Notes: generated from the letters alone by a model not told the origin. Positions 26,794-36,424 are shown, counted from the first letter of the stretch. The stretch is 61,139 bases of DNA from Polymorphobacter sp. (GCF_025362435.1 NZ_JANYGL010000097.1:1-61139), one strand, 5' to 3'. Made by a program: numbers and translations.

Positions 26794-27774
26794 ATGAGCG
26801 AAGCCAAAGCGATCCGTTTCGACACCACCGGTGGCCCCGAAGTGTTTTATTTCGATACCGTTCAGGTCGACGATCCCGGACCCGGCGAGGTACGCATTCG
26901 TCAGACCGCGATCGGCGTCAACTTCATCGATACCTATCACCGCACCGGGCTCTATCCGCTCCCCCTGCCGAGTAGCATCGGGCTTGAAGCGGCTGGAGTG
27001 GTCGAGGCTATCGGCGCCGAGGTGCTCGACTTCGCCGTAGGCGATCGCGTCGCATATTGCTCGGGACCGGTCGGCGCGTATGCGACCGAACGCCTGATCC
27101 CCGCGAGCCGGGTCGTTGCGCTGCCGGGGCTGGTAACCGACGAGATCGCGGCCGCCGCGATGCTCAAGGGCTGTACCACCGAGATGCTGGTCGAACGCTG
27201 CGCCAAGGTCGAGGCGGGACAGACCGTCCTCGTTCACGCCGCTGCTGGCGGCGTTGGCCAGCTGCTCGTCCAATGGCTCCGGCACGCCGGTGCGCGGGTC
27301 ATCGGCACGGCGGGAAGCGATGACAAGGCGACGATTGCGCGGGAAGCGGGTGCCGACGAGGTCATCCTCTACCGCGATGAGGATGTTGCCGCCTCCGTCC
27401 GCGAGCTGACCGACGGCAAGGGCGTCGATGTCGTGTTCGACGGGGTCGGGGCCGACACCTGGGCGGGCTCGCTCGCCTCGCTCGCCAAGCGCGGATTGTT
27501 GGTGTCGTATGGCAATGCAAGCGGACCGGTCACCGGGGTCGAGCTGAGTACCCTCACGCGTCACGGCTCGCTGTTCGTCACCCGCCCAACGATGATGGAT
27601 TATTATGCCACGCGCGACGAGATGCTGACCGGAACCACGCGGCTGCTCGACCTGATTGCCGATGGCACGATCGTCGTCGATATCGGGGCGAAGTTTGCAC
27701 TTGCGGATGCGGCTGAAGCGCATCGGGCGATGGAAGGCCGCAAGACGATGGGGTCGACGATCTTGGTGCCTTGA
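26794..27774 (+). CDS. qor: NADPH:quinone oxidoreductase (zinc-free MDR family)
   Basis: A 326-residue enzyme starting at the ATG at 26794 (MSEAKAIRFDTTGGPEVF). QOR signature elements are IGVNFIDTYHRTGLY, SIGLEAAGVVEAIG and the NADPH-binding LVHAAAGGVGQLLVQWL. No structural zinc cysteines are present, which fits Qor rather than alcohol dehydrogenase. It is transcribed away from the DUF6489-mnmE operon through a 79-base gap, and ends before a bidirectional hairpin shared with rho. Confidence 0.92.
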   Translation: MSEAKAIRFDTTGGPEVFYFDTVQVDDPGPGEVRIRQTAIGVNFIDTYHRTGLYPLPLPSSIGLEAAGVVEAIGAEVLDFAVGDRVAYCSGPVGAYATERLIPASRVVALPGLVTDEIAAAAMLKGCTTEMLVERCAKVEAGQTVLVHAAAGGVGQLLVQWLRHAGARVIGTAGSDDKATIAREAGADEVILYRDEDVAASVRELTDGKGVDVVFDGVGADTWAGSLASLAKRGLLVSYGNASGPVTGVELSTLTRHGSLFVTRPTMMDYYATRDEMLTGTTRLLDLIADGTIVVDIGAKFALADAAEAHRAMEGRKTMGSTILVP

Positions 27775-27798
27775 CGCGCCAAGGAAGATTTAATTTCA

Positions 27799-27828
27799 GC
27801 GGCCCGGCTTAAATAGAAGCTGGGCCGC
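27799..27828. terminator. Bidirectional hairpin between qor and rho
   Basis: GCGGCCCGGCTT and AAGCTGGGCCGC form a 12-bp stem (one G-U) around AAATAG, in the 109-base gap between the converging qor and rho genes. Confidence 0.75.
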
Positions 27829-27883
27829 CGCAATAGCAGCGACCCAGCAACTTTGCTCAACGCCTAAAGTCGCGATCTCTCAA

Positions 27884-29140
27884 CTAGTGGTTCATCGCGT
27901 CGAAGAAGTCTTCGTTGCTCTTCGAATCCTTCATCTTGTCGAGGAGGAACTCCATCGCGTCGATGGTGCCCATCTGCATTAAGATACGGCGCAACACCCA
28001 CATCTTCGACAATGTATTCTTGTCGACGAGCAATTCTTCCTTGCGGGTTCCGGACTTGCCGATGTCGATCGCGGGGAAGACGCGCTTGTCGGCGATCTTG
28101 CGGTCGAGGACGATTTCGGCGTTGCCGGTGCCCTTGAACTCCTCGAAGATGACCTCGTCCATCCGGCTGCCGGTGTCGATCAGCGCGGTCGAGATGATCG
28201 TCAGCGAGCCGCCTTCCTCGATGTTACGCGCCGCGCCGAAGAAGCGCTTCGGGCGCTGGAGGGCGTTGGCGTCGACACCGCCGGTCAGGACCTTGCCGCT
28301 CGACGGGACGACGGTGTTGTAGGCGCGGCCGAGGCGGGTGATGTTGTCGAGCAGGATGACGACGTCGCGCTTGTGCTCGACGAGGCGCTTGGCCTTTTCG
28401 ATGACCATCTCGGCGACCTGGACGTGGCGCGTGGCGGGTTCGTCGAAGGTCGAGGAGATGACCTCGCCCTTGACCGTCCGCTGCATGTCGGTGACTTCCT
28501 CGGGACGCTCGTCGATCAGCAGGACGATGAGGTAGACCTCGGGGTGGTTCGCCGAGATCGACCGCGCGATGTTCTGCATCATGATCGTCTTGCCGACGCG
28601 CGGCGGGGCGACGATCAAGCAGCGCTGGCCCTTGCCGAGCGGGACGACGATGTCGATCACCCGCGCCGACTTGTCCTTGATCGTCGGGTCGAGCGTATCG
28701 AGGCGCAGTTTCTCGTCGGGATAGAGCGGCGTCAGATTGTCGAAATTGGTCCGATGACGGACGACGTCGGGGTCGTCGAAGTTGATCGCGATCAGCTTGG
28801 TCAGCGCGAAATACCGCTCGCCGTCCTTGGGTGCGCGGATCTCGCCCTCGATCGTGTCGCCGGTGCGAACACCGAACTTCCGCACCTGGTTCGGCGAGAC
28901 GTAGATGTCGTCGGGGCCGGCGAGGTAATTCGACTCAGGCGAGCGGAGGAAGCCGAAGCCGTCATTCATCACCTCGATCGTGCCGGTCCCCATGATCGTC
29001 GTGCCGTTGTCGGCCTCGGTCTTGAGGATGGCGAACAGGATGTCCTGCTTGCGCAGCGTCGACGCGTTTTCGACCCCGAGCGCCTCGGCCATGACGACCA
29101 GCTCGGCGGGAGTTTTTCGTTTCAGATCATGGAGATGCAT
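27884..29140 (-). CDS. rho: Transcription termination factor Rho
   Basis: A 418-residue hexameric RNA helicase. [20 protein letters not shown] is the usual start. The RNA-binding cold-shock domain is near residues 50-120 ([20 protein letters not shown]). The Walker A-type loop is [16 protein letters not shown], the B motif is [17 protein letters not shown], and the R-loop is [11 protein letters not shown]. Length is normal. Confidence 0.97.
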   Translation of the reverse strand: MHLHDLKRKTPAELVVMAEALGVENASTLRKQDILFAILKTEADNGTTIMGTGTIEVMNDGFGFLRSPESNYLAGPDDIYVSPNQVRKFGVRTGDTIEGEIRAPKDGERYFALTKLIAINFDDPDVVRHRTNFDNLTPLYPDEKLRLDTLDPTIKDKSARVIDIVVPLGKGQRCLIVAPPRVGKTIMMQNIARSISANHPEVYLIVLLIDERPEEVTDMQRTVKGEVISSTFDEPATRHVQVAEMVIEKAKRLVEHKRDVVILLDNITRLGRAYNTVVPSSGKVLTGGVDANALQRPKRFFGAARNIEEGGSLTIISTALIDTGSRMDEVIFEEFKGTGNAEIVLDRKIADKRVFPAIDIGKSGTRKEELLVDKNTLSKMWVLRRILMQMGTIDAMEFLLDKMKDSKSNEDFFDAMNH

Positions 29141-29245
29141 GGAGATACTTTGCAGGTCGTCCGGGCACTGTCGCGATGGGGAAAAGCGATGGCAACGGGG
29201 GAGCGCTCCGCCAGGATGGCGGCGCTGTATCGAACGTAAGAGGGA

Positions 29246-29276
29246 TGCGCCCGCCGGTCAAGCGATCCGGCGGGCG
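29246..29276 (-). terminator. Hairpin after the 34-residue protein gene
   Basis: A perfect 11-bp stem GCGCCCGCCGG / CCGGCGGGCGC with a nine-base loop, placed just downstream (minus strand) of the small gene and upstream of rho. No obvious U tract, so the call is tentative. Confidence 0.6.
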
Positions 29277-29283
29277 CGAAACA

Positions 29284-29388
29284 TCACGACTTTGGCGCGG
29301 TACCCTTGGTTGACGGATTGGCGGCGATCGTCTTGACCTTCTTCGCCTTGGGCTTGCGCGCTTCCTTGTTCGATTTCTGCTCGGCCAT
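29284..29388 (-). CDS. Small basic conserved protein (34 residues)
   Basis: ATG at 29386-29388 with GGAGAG at good spacing; the product runs from MAEQKSNKEARKPKAKKVKT to a TGA after a further 14 residues. The KEARKPK core resembles a small lysine-rich family common in alphaproteobacteria (NREAKKPK-type), whose function is unknown. The strong ribosome-binding site, a following hairpin and placement between hemJ and rho support a real gene despite its size. Confidence 0.7.
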   Translation of the reverse strand: MAEQKSNKEARKPKAKKVKTIAANPSTKGTAPKS

Positions 29389-29403
29389 CTTCGCTCTCCT
29401 CGA

Positions 29404-29844
29404 TTAAAAAGGTTTGACGACGACGAGAATAACGATCGCGATCGCCGCCAGTGCCGGAACTTCGTTCAACAGTCTCAGTGTCTTGTTGCTATACGGCCGA
29501 ACGCCCTTGGCGAACTTCGACGCGGTCGCCGAGGCCCAGCCGTGATAGCCCGAAAGCAGCACGACGAGAGCTATCTTGGTGTGCAGCCAGCCCTGTCCGG
29601 CGAGGCCGTAGCTGACCGCCAGCGTCACCCCGAGGATCCACACGACGATCAACCCCGGCGTCAGGATGATCCGCTTCAGCCGCCGCTCGCGCTCGATCCA
29701 CGCCGTATCCTCGGGCGAGCCGACCCCCGACTCCATGTGATAGATGAGGAAACGCGGCAGCATGAACAGTCCGGCCATCCAGAAGATGACAGCGATGACG
29801 TGGAACGCCTTGACCCACAAATACGCGGTCGATCCGACGTCCAT
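29404..29844 (-). CDS. hemJ: Protoporphyrinogen IX oxidase HemJ
   Basis: A 146-residue, four-helix inner-membrane protein that oxidises protoporphyrinogen IX. The start ATG at 29842-29844 overlaps the hemE stop. Conserved are AYLWVKAFHVIAVIFWMAGL (haem His), FMLPRFLIYH, and LLSGYHGW with the second His, then YSNKTLRLLNEVP. In-frame sequence upstream of the start is non-homologous. Confidence 0.93.
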   Translation of the reverse strand: MDVGSTAYLWVKAFHVIAVIFWMAGLFMLPRFLIYHMESGVGSPEDTAWIERERRLKRIILTPGLIVVWILGVTLAVSYGLAGQGWLHTKIALVVLLSGYHGWASATASKFAKGVRPYSNKTLRLLNEVPALAAIAIVILVVVKPF

Positions 29845-30887
29845 CAGTTGCGCTCCCCATTGCGGACCATCTCGAGCAACGCCTCGACATGCGCGATCGG
29901 CGTGTCCTGGAGGATGCCGTGGCCGAGGTTGAGGATATGCGGGCGCTCGTCGAACGCAGCACGAATTCGTGCGACACTGGCCTTGAGCGTCTCGCCGCCG
30001 GTGATCAGCGCAAGCGGGTCGATGTTGCCCTGGACCGGCATCCCCGGCGGCAGCATTGCGTCGGCCCACGCCGGGTCGACGGTCTCGTCGAGGCCGACCG
30101 CGTCGACCCCGGTCTCGGCGGCGTACGCCGCGAGCTTCGCGCCCGCGCCCTTAGGAAAGCCGATGATCGGGATGTCGGGGTGGCGGACCATCAGGCGGCC
30201 GACGATCGCCGCGGTCGGGGCGATCACCCAGCGCTCGAACTCCGATGGCGCGAGGCTCCCCGACCAGCTGTCGAACAGCTGGACGGTCTGCGCGCCGGCC
30301 TCGATCTGCCCTGACAGATAGTCGACGGTGACCGCGACGATCCGGTCGATCAGCGCCCCGAACGCCGACGGGTCACGGTACGCCAGCCGCCGTGCGAGCT
30401 CGTGGTCCTTGCTGCCCTGCCCGGCGACCATGTACGTCGCCACGGTCCACGGGCTGCCGGCGAAGCCGATCAGCGCGGTCTCGGGCGATAGCGCCGCCTT
30501 GACCCGCCGGACGGTGTCGTAAATCGGCGAGAACCGCTCGAGAACCGGGGTCAGGCCGTCGAACATCCCGTCGAGCAGCGCGGGGACGAGGCGCGGCCCC
30601 TCGCCGACCCCGAAGCTCAGATCCTGCCCCATCGCGTGCGGCACGATCAGGATGTCGGAGAACAGGATCGCAGCATCGACGCCGAAGCGGTGGATCGGCT
30701 GGAGGGTGATCTCGCACGCGGCGGCGCTGTCGTAGACGAGCGCCAGGAACCCGCCCTTTTCAGCCCGCAGCGCGCGATATTCGGGAAGGTAGCGCCCCGC
30801 CTGCCGCATCAGCCACACCGGCGGCGGGTCGAGGTGCTCGCCGCCAAGGACGGCGAGGATCGGTGAGGTCGCGGCGCTGGAGATCAT
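29844..30887 (-). CDS. hemE: Uroporphyrinogen decarboxylase
   Basis: A 347-residue haem-pathway enzyme. The ATG at 30885-30887 (MISSAATSPILAVLGG) was chosen because the next conserved block is PVWLMRQAGRYLPEYR; an upstream ATG would add 25 unrelated residues lying in the origin region. GFAGSPWTVATYM and GNIDPLALITGG are conserved. hemE directly bordering the replication origin is a known alphaproteobacterial arrangement. Confidence 0.95.
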   Translation of the reverse strand: MISSAATSPILAVLGGEHLDPPPVWLMRQAGRYLPEYRALRAEKGGFLALVYDSAAACEITLQPIHRFGVDAAILFSDILIVPHAMGQDLSFGVGEGPRLVPALLDGMFDGLTPVLERFSPIYDTVRRVKAALSPETALIGFAGSPWTVATYMVAGQGSKDHELARRLAYRDPSAFGALIDRIVAVTVDYLSGQIEAGAQTVQLFDSWSGSLAPSEFERWVIAPTAAIVGRLMVRHPDIPIIGFPKGAGAKLAAYAAETGVDAVGLDETVDPAWADAMLPPGMPVQGNIDPLALITGGETLKASVARIRAAFDERPHILNLGHGILQDTPIAHVEALLEMVRNGERN

Positions 30888-31240
30888 GATCCCTGCAAAC
30901 CCCGGCGGCAGCGCGGCGTCAAGCCCCGGCCACGTCGCGGATCGCGCACTACTACTCTCCAAGAATCTTAAAAGACTTAGAGGAGGTTGTAGTGCTGTGA
31001 GTCAGCGGCATTTCGGTCTTATCCACTGCGGGCAGTGGCATCGGACCGGGCAATGTGCCGGATTTGCGACGAGCGGCCGACTTGTCCCCGTTGTTAACAG
31101 GTGCCCGGTCGGCGCCGTCCACCTGTGGACGAGCGGTGCATGCTATAGGCGAAACCTGTGCCTTGCCGGGTTCGGCCCAAGCCGCTAACCGCTGATGGCG
31201 GACTTATCCCCAGATTTCGCTGGAACGAAATATTTCGGTC
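30888..31240. other. oriC: Probable chromosomal replication origin (oriC)
   Basis: A 353-base gene-free gap between divergent hemE and ppsR, the position of the Caulobacter origin (hemE / RP001-like gene). It holds DnaA-box-like sequences: TTATCCACT at 31019-31027, TTATCCCCA at 31204-31212, TTGTCCCCG at 31082-31090 and TGTGGACGA at 31124-31132. An inverted repeat GTCCAC-CT-GTGGAC lies at 31117-31130, and two GANTC (CcrM) sites at 30963 and 30999. No CtrA box of the TTAA-N7-TTAA type was found. Genes on both sides read away from it. Confidence 0.8.
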
Positions 31241-32074
31241 ATGTCGCGTTTGCACCTTCATCTCGTCTCCGACTCGACCGGCGAGACGCTCGAATCGATC
31301 GTCAAGGCGGGACTCGGGCGCTTCGAGGGCACCGACACGATCAAGCATTTCTGGCCGATGGTCCGGTCAGAGGGGCATCTCGACCGAGTCGTCGAGGAAA
31401 TCGCCAAGCGCCCGGGGCTGGTGCTCTATACGCTGATCAACGGTGCGGTTCGCGACCGCCTCGAATTGCGCTGCGACCAGCTAGCGTTGCCGGCGGTATC
31501 GGTGCTCGACCCGATCATCAACGCGCTGTCGCAATTCCTCGGCCAGTCGGCGGTGACCCGGCCGGGACGCCAGCACGTCATGGATGCAGCGTATTTCCGC
31601 CGGGTCGACGCGATCCACTTCACCATGGCGCACGACGACGGCGTCGGGGCCGACGACTGGGAGGAAGCCGACATCGTCATCGCCGGGGTGTCGCGATCGT
31701 CGAAGACTCCGACGTCGATCTACCTCGCCAACCGCGGCTACAAGACCGCGAACATCCCACTGGTGCCCGAATCGCCGCCGCCGGCATCGTTGTTCCACCT
31801 CGCCAAGCCGCTCGTCGTCGGGCTGACGACCTCGCCCGAACGGCTGATCGCGATCCGCCGCAACCGGCTGCTGACGCTCGGGCAAACCGCCGATACCGCT
31901 TACGTCGATACCGCGCTCGTCGCCGCGGAGGTCGCGTTCGCGCGCCGCCTGTTCGCCGACAACGACGTGCCGGTGATCGACGTCACGCGACGGTCGATCG
32001 AGGAGACCGCGGCGGCGATCATCAATCTCGCCCAGGCGCGGACCGACGGCGACGTCGAACTCGAGGCGAAGTGA
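31241..32074 (+). CDS. ppsR: Pyruvate phosphate dikinase / PEP synthase regulatory kinase-phosphorylase
   Basis: A 277-residue DUF299 protein that phosphorylates and dephosphorylates PPDK or PEP synthase. It has HLHLVSDSTGETLESI at the N-terminus, the P-loop GVSRSSKTPTSIYLA near residue 148, and NIPLVPESPPP. This is the first gene right of the origin, equivalent to Caulobacter RP001. The stop overlaps the GTG of maf. Confidence 0.94.
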   Translation: MSRLHLHLVSDSTGETLESIVKAGLGRFEGTDTIKHFWPMVRSEGHLDRVVEEIAKRPGLVLYTLINGAVRDRLELRCDQLALPAVSVLDPIINALSQFLGQSAVTRPGRQHVMDAAYFRRVDAIHFTMAHDDGVGADDWEEADIVIAGVSRSSKTPTSIYLANRGYKTANIPLVPESPPPASLFHLAKPLVVGLTTSPERLIAIRRNRLLTLGQTADTAYVDTALVAAEVAFARRLFADNDVPVIDVTRRSIEETAAAIINLAQARTDGDVELEAK

Positions 32075-32661
32075 TCACCCTCGCGTCGACGAGTCCGGCG
32101 CGCGGGGCGATGCTGGCGGCTGCAGGCGTGGCGTTCACCGCGCAGGCGCCGCTGGTCGACGAGGAGTCGATCAAGGACGGGTTGGCTGCCGAACGGGCGC
32201 GGCCCGACCGGGTTGCCGACCTCCTCGCCGAGACCAAGGCGATCAAGGTCTCGCGGCGGGTCCGCGGCCTCGTCCTCGGTGCCGATCAGGTGCTGGTGAC
32301 CGCCGATGGCGCGATGCTCGACAAGCCGGGCGACCGTGCGGGCGCTGCGGCACAGCTCCGGCGGTTGATGGGGGCGGAGCATCGCCTGATCGCGGCGGCG
32401 GTGATTGCCGAGGACGGCGTCGCGGTGTGGCGGGCGAGCGATAACGCACGGCTGACGATGCGGTCGCTGTCCGACGCGTTCATTACCGACTATCTCGACT
32501 GCGAGGGCGATGCGGTGCTGGGATGCGTCGGGACGTACCGGATCGAGGGGCTGGGGGCGCAATTGTTCACGAAAGTCATGGGCGACCCGTTCGTCATCCA
32601 GGGGCTGCCGCTGCTCGCGGTGCTCGATTATCTGCGGACACGCGGCGAGTTGGCGGCGTGA
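32071..32661 (+). CDS. maf: Maf family nucleotide pyrophosphatase
   Basis: A 196-residue house-cleaning nucleotide hydrolase. The GTG start at 32071 overlaps the ppsR stop. ITLASTSPARGAMLAAAGV, VLGADQVLV (catalytic Asp) and the C-terminal VMGDPFVIQGLPLLAVLDYL are characteristic. The product is probably a dTTP/UTP or modified-nucleotide pyrophosphatase; the exact substrate cannot be assigned. It overlaps aroE. Confidence 0.92.
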   Translation: MITLASTSPARGAMLAAAGVAFTAQAPLVDEESIKDGLAAERARPDRVADLLAETKAIKVSRRVRGLVLGADQVLVTADGAMLDKPGDRAGAAAQLRRLMGAEHRLIAAAVIAEDGVAVWRASDNARLTMRSLSDAFITDYLDCEGDAVLGCVGTYRIEGLGAQLFTKVMGDPFVIQGLPLLAVLDYLRTRGELAA

Positions 32662-33536
32662 GCCTGCCGCCCTCGGCGGGGGTGATCGGCTGGCCAGTCG
32701 CGCACTCGAAGTCGCCGCTGATCCACCGCTTCTGGCTGGCGAAACTCGGCATCGATGGCGACTATGGGCGGTTCGCAGTCGCTCCGGAGCGACTCGGCGA
32801 GGCGATCCGCGCGCTGCCCGCACTGGGGTTGCGCGGGGTCAACGTCACCGTGCCGCACAAGGTCGCGGTGATGGCGTATCTCGATCACTTCGATGATCTT
32901 GCGGCGGAGATCGGCGCGGTCAACACCGTCGTGGTTGAAGACGGCAGGCTGGTCGGCTTCAACACCGACGGCGATGGCTTTCACTCGGCGCTGAAATCGT
33001 GGCGCGCCGAGGTCGAGGCCGCGAACGCCGGATCGCACGTCCATTTGATCGGCACGGGTGGCGCCGCGCAGGCGATTGCGCATGGCTGGGGGAGTGAAAT
33101 CACCGTCTATGGGCGTGATCTTGCCAAGGCCGAGCGGTTGGCAGTTGCGTCAGGCAGCGCGGGTGACGCCGTCCACTTTGCCTCACTTGACGATCTGCAA
33201 CGGCCTTCCAGCGACAACGCGCCGAGCCCGAGCGACCCTGCACCAAACAACAGGCCTGCCCGGTATCTCGTCGTCAACGCGACTACGCTGGGTATGCTCG
33301 GGCAACCGCCGCTACACATCGATCTCGACCGCTATCCGGAGGATACGATGGTCTATGATATCGTCTATTCGCCCCTCGAAACCCCGCTCCTCGCCGCCGC
33401 CCGGGCGCGCGGGCTGCGAACGATCGACGGCCTTTCGATGCTGATCGGCCAGGCTTCAGCCGCTTTCGAGCTGTTCTTCGGCGCTCCCGCCCCGCGCGAA
33501 TACGACGCCGAACTCCGCACGCTGCTGACCGCATGA
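32658..33536 (+). CDS. aroE: Shikimate dehydrogenase
   Basis: A 292-residue NADPH enzyme of aromatic amino-acid synthesis, GTG start at 32658 overlapping maf. Shikimate-binding [20 protein letters not shown], catalytic [20 protein letters not shown] and cofactor loop [11 protein letters not shown] are present. A polar Pro/Ser/Asn stretch near residues 185-200 ([15 protein letters not shown]) makes it slightly longer than typical and lies in a surface loop before VVNATTLGM. Confidence 0.95.
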   Translation: MSLPPSAGVIGWPVAHSKSPLIHRFWLAKLGIDGDYGRFAVAPERLGEAIRALPALGLRGVNVTVPHKVAVMAYLDHFDDLAAEIGAVNTVVVEDGRLVGFNTDGDGFHSALKSWRAEVEAANAGSHVHLIGTGGAAQAIAHGWGSEITVYGRDLAKAERLAVASGSAGDAVHFASLDDLQRPSSDNAPSPSDPAPNNRPARYLVVNATTLGMLGQPPLHIDLDRYPEDTMVYDIVYSPLETPLLAAARARGLRTIDGLSMLIGQASAAFELFFGAPAPREYDAELRTLLTA

Positions 33537-34108
33537 TCGTCCTCGGCCTCACCGGGTCGATCGGGATGGGCAAGTCGACCGTCGCGGCGATGTTCCGGCG
33601 GTTGAAGATGCCGGTGTTCGACGCCGACGCGACGGTCCATGCACTCCAAGCGCCGGGCGGCGCGGCGATCGCGGCGATCGACGCGGCGTTTCCCGGGGTC
33701 GTCGCCGACGGCGTCCTCGATCGCGTTGCGCTCGGGGCGGCGGTGTTCGGCGATGGCGACCGGCTGCGGACGCTCGAGGCGATCGTCCATCCGCTGGTCG
33801 CCGAAGCGCGAGCACGCTTCATGGTCCGCTACCGCACCCGCCAGCTCGTCGTCCTCGATATTCCCTTGCTGTACGAGCGCGGCGGCGCGGAGCAGTGCGA
33901 CCTCGTCGCGGTCGTCTCCGCCCCCGCCGAGATACAGCGCGCGCGCGTCCTCGCCCGGCCCGGCATGACCCCGGCGAAGTTCGACGCGATCCTCGCCCGG
34001 CAGGTCCCTGACGCCGAAAAGCAGGCGCTTGCCGACATCGTCATTCCGACGGGCGGGTCGAAGATCGCGACGTGGCGCGCGGTCAAGGCGATCGTTGCCG
34101 GGCAGTGA
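33533..34108 (+). CDS. coaE: Dephospho-CoA kinase
   Basis: A 191-residue enzyme for the last step of CoA synthesis. P-loop [18 protein letters not shown], then VFDADATVH and [16 protein letters not shown] are conserved. It starts within the aroE stop (ATGA) in the ppsR-maf-aroE-coaE-dnaQ run. Confidence 0.95.
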   Translation: MIVLGLTGSIGMGKSTVAAMFRRLKMPVFDADATVHALQAPGGAAIAAIDAAFPGVVADGVLDRVALGAAVFGDGDRLRTLEAIVHPLVAEARARFMVRYRTRQLVVLDIPLLYERGGAEQCDLVAVVSAPAEIQRARVLARPGMTPAKFDAILARQVPDAEKQALADIVIPTGGSKIATWRAVKAIVAGQ

Positions 34109-34142
34109 CTTGTCTGGGGTCGGATCGACGCTAGATAGAGTC

Positions 34143-34808
34143 ATGCGCGAGATAGTCTGGGACACTGAAACGACCGGCATCATGCCCGGTGATGGCCACC
34201 GTATCGTCGAGATCGGCGCGATCGAGTTGCGCGGGCGGGTCGCGACCGGGCGCAGTTTCCATTCGTACATCGACCCGTGCCGGATGATGCCGAAGGACGC
34301 CGAGGGCGTTCACGGCCTGTCGACCGCCTTCCTTACCGGCCAGCCGGTGTTCGAGGCGGTGGTCGACGACTTCCTCGCTTTCATCGAGGATTCGCCGCTG
34401 GTCGCGCACAATGCCGTGTTCGACATGGAGTTCCTCAACTGGGAGCTGCGCCGCGCGCGGATGCCGCCGATCCCGGCCCATCGTGCGGTTTGCACGCTCG
34501 AATTGTCGCGCAAGAAGCATCCGGGAGCGAAGCACACCCTCGACGCCTTGTGCAATCGCTACGGCATCGACCTGTCGGGGCGGTCGAAGCATGGCGCGCT
34601 GATCGACGCCGAACTGCTCGCGCGGGTCTATGTCGAATTGACCGGCGGCAGGCAGATCGGCTTCGACCTCACCGCCGACGCGGTCGTCGAGGAAGCGATG
34701 GCACCGCGGACGCTGGTTGCGGCGCGGGCCCATGCGGCGTCCGCCGAAGAACTCGCCCGCCACGCCGCGTTCGTCGGGGGGCTGACGGATCCTGTCTGGT
34801 TGTCGTAG
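34143..34808 (+). CDS. dnaQ: DNA polymerase III epsilon subunit (3'-5' exonuclease)
   Basis: A 221-residue proofreading subunit. MREIVWDTETTGIMPGDGHR carries ExoI (D-x-E), HNAVFDMEFLN ExoII, and HGALIDAELLARVY ExoIII. The start is the ATG at 34143; upstream frame is unrelated. It ends the origin-proximal cluster. Confidence 0.95.
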   Translation: MREIVWDTETTGIMPGDGHRIVEIGAIELRGRVATGRSFHSYIDPCRMMPKDAEGVHGLSTAFLTGQPVFEAVVDDFLAFIEDSPLVAHNAVFDMEFLNWELRRARMPPIPAHRAVCTLELSRKKHPGAKHTLDALCNRYGIDLSGRSKHGALIDAELLARVYVELTGGRQIGFDLTADAVVEEAMAPRTLVAARAHAASAEELARHAAFVGGLTDPVWLS

Positions 34809-34893
34809 CGTTGCCCAATTCCCAGTCGACCCCGGCTGATTGACGGCATCCGGGGCCGGGCCTAGAGCCACCGCCCGCCACAAGGAGACGTTC

Positions 34894-35469
34894 ATGGAGA
34901 TCCGGGTTTCAGGCCATCAGGTCGACGCCGGTGCCGCTTTCCGCGAGCACGTCCAGACCCGGCTGCGCAGTATCGCCGACAAGTATTTCAGCCGGACGAT
35001 CGGCGCCAACGTCACGCTCAGCCCGGGGCCGCACGCCGGCTTTGCGGTCGACATCGTCATGCACGTCATGGCCGACCTGATCCTCAAGGGCCGCGCCGAG
35101 GCGCAGGACGCGCACGCCGCGTTCGACGGTGCCGCGGACCGCATCGACAAGCAGCTGCGTCGCTACATGCGCCGCCTTAAGGACCGCAATGGCCCGGGCA
35201 ATGGCCGCGCCGTCGAGAGCGACACCGACCTCGACAACGCCGCCTACACGATCTTCGCCGCGCCGGCCGAGGAGGTGATCGACGACAACCCGTTGATCAT
35301 CGCCGAAACCCGCGTCGACATCCCCGAGGCGACGGTGAGCGACGCGGTGATGATGCTCGACCTGCGCAACACCACTGCGCTGCTGTTCAGGAACAGCAAG
35401 TCGGGGGTCCACAACATGGTCTACCGGCGCGAAGACGGCAGCATCGGCTGGGTCGAGCCGAGGGTCTGA
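34894..35469 (+). CDS. hpf: Ribosome hibernation promoting factor, long form
   Basis: A 191-residue factor that dimerises ribosomes in stationary phase. The ATG at 34894 is preceded by AAGGAGA at good spacing. The N-terminal S30AE domain (MEIRVSGHQVDAG to about residue 100) is joined to the C-terminal dimerisation domain (SDAVMMLDLRNTTALLFRN), which makes it the long type. rpoN, the frequent upstream neighbour, is absent; dnaQ precedes it instead. Confidence 0.94.
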   Translation: MEIRVSGHQVDAGAAFREHVQTRLRSIADKYFSRTIGANVTLSPGPHAGFAVDIVMHVMADLILKGRAEAQDAHAAFDGAADRIDKQLRRYMRRLKDRNGPGNGRAVESDTDLDNAAYTIFAAPAEEVIDDNPLIIAETRVDIPEATVSDAVMMLDLRNTTALLFRNSKSGVHNMVYRREDGSIGWVEPRV

Positions 35470-35933
35470 TGATCGCACTCGGCGACCTGATTGCGCCTTC
35501 CGTTCTGTTTGACTTGCACGCGGTCAACAAGCGCGCGGTGCTGCTGGCGATGGCGGCGCACGTCGCGCGGCTGACCGGGCAGGACGCAGGGTATGTCGCC
35601 GAGGTCATTCTCGCGCGCGAGGCGCTCGGTTCGACGGGCTTCGGTGCCGGCACCGCGATCCCGCACGGGCGTCTCGAAACGCTGCCGCGGATCGTCGCGG
35701 TGATCGCCAAGCTCGCCGCGCCGGTCGACTTCGCCGCGCTCGACGGGCTGCCGGTCGACCTCGTCGTGCTAATGCTCGCGCCGACCGGAGCGGGGGCCGA
35801 GCATCTCAAGGCACTCGCCCGCGTTAGCCGGGCGCTGCGCGACCGCGAATTCTGTGCCAAGCTGCGCGGGAGCGCGTCGGCTGATGCGTTGTATGCCCTC
35901 GTCACCGGGGATGCGCGGAGCGAGGCGGCTTGA
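35469..35933 (+). CDS. ptsN: PTS IIA-Ntr protein PtsN
   Basis: A 154-residue EIIA-Ntr regulatory phosphocarrier. REALGSTGFGAGTAIPHGRL holds the phosphorylated His. It shares one base with the hpf stop, the usual hpf-ptsN pair. Its role is nitrogen/potassium-linked regulation rather than sugar uptake. Confidence 0.95.
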   Translation: MIALGDLIAPSVLFDLHAVNKRAVLLAMAAHVARLTGQDAGYVAEVILAREALGSTGFGAGTAIPHGRLETLPRIVAVIAKLAAPVDFAALDGLPVDLVVLMLAPTGAGAEHLKALARVSRALRDREFCAKLRGSASADALYALVTGDARSEAA

Positions 35934-36253
35934 CCGAGCCCCGCCTGTCGGCGGGGACGTGGACCAGCGCACTGCTCCGACGGGTCAACGCCGCCGGTGA
36001 TTTCGCCACCGTCCTCCACCGCGGCGACGCTGTTGCCGGCAGCGTCGTCCTGATTCATCGCCAGCGTTCGGGAGAGACTCGCGCCCTGCAACGGGTCCTT
36101 GCTCAGTCGGGAAGTTATGCCTGGCGGACTTCTGCATCGGGCGACTCGGTCGATTCGTGGGTGGCGCGCCAGCGTGGATTCGACCCCGATCTGTGGGTAA
36201 TTGAACTGGACACCCCTGATCCAGCACGCTTCATCGACGAAACGATCGACTGA
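35930..36253 (+). CDS. DUF1491 family protein
   Basis: A 107-residue protein starting at a TTG that overlaps the ptsN stop (TTGA). EPRLSAGTWTSALLRRVNAA and RQRGFDPDLWVIELD fit DUF1491, a conserved alphaproteobacterial family of unknown function, often found behind ptsN. Confidence 0.85.
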   Translation: MTEPRLSAGTWTSALLRRVNAAGDFATVLHRGDAVAGSVVLIHRQRSGETRALQRVLAQSGSYAWRTSASGDSVDSWVARQRGFDPDLWVIELDTPDPARFIDETID

Positions 36254-36424
36254 CCTTGCCTCAATATGAACGTCGCTTAACCCGGATGCATCGAGTGCCG
36301 GAACCGTGGGCGGGTCCGGTGATCATCAGCCCAAGCGGACCGAACCGGGTTCAGCCCAGCGACGCGCGATCACACGGATCGAGGCCGAGCGGATCCGGGA
36401 ACGCCGTGGGTAGCAAGCGAACGA

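Noticed and set aside
30955-30985. A CtrA-like site in the origin region (TTAA-AAGAC-TTAG).
   Set aside because: The spacing is five, not seven, and the second half is imperfect.
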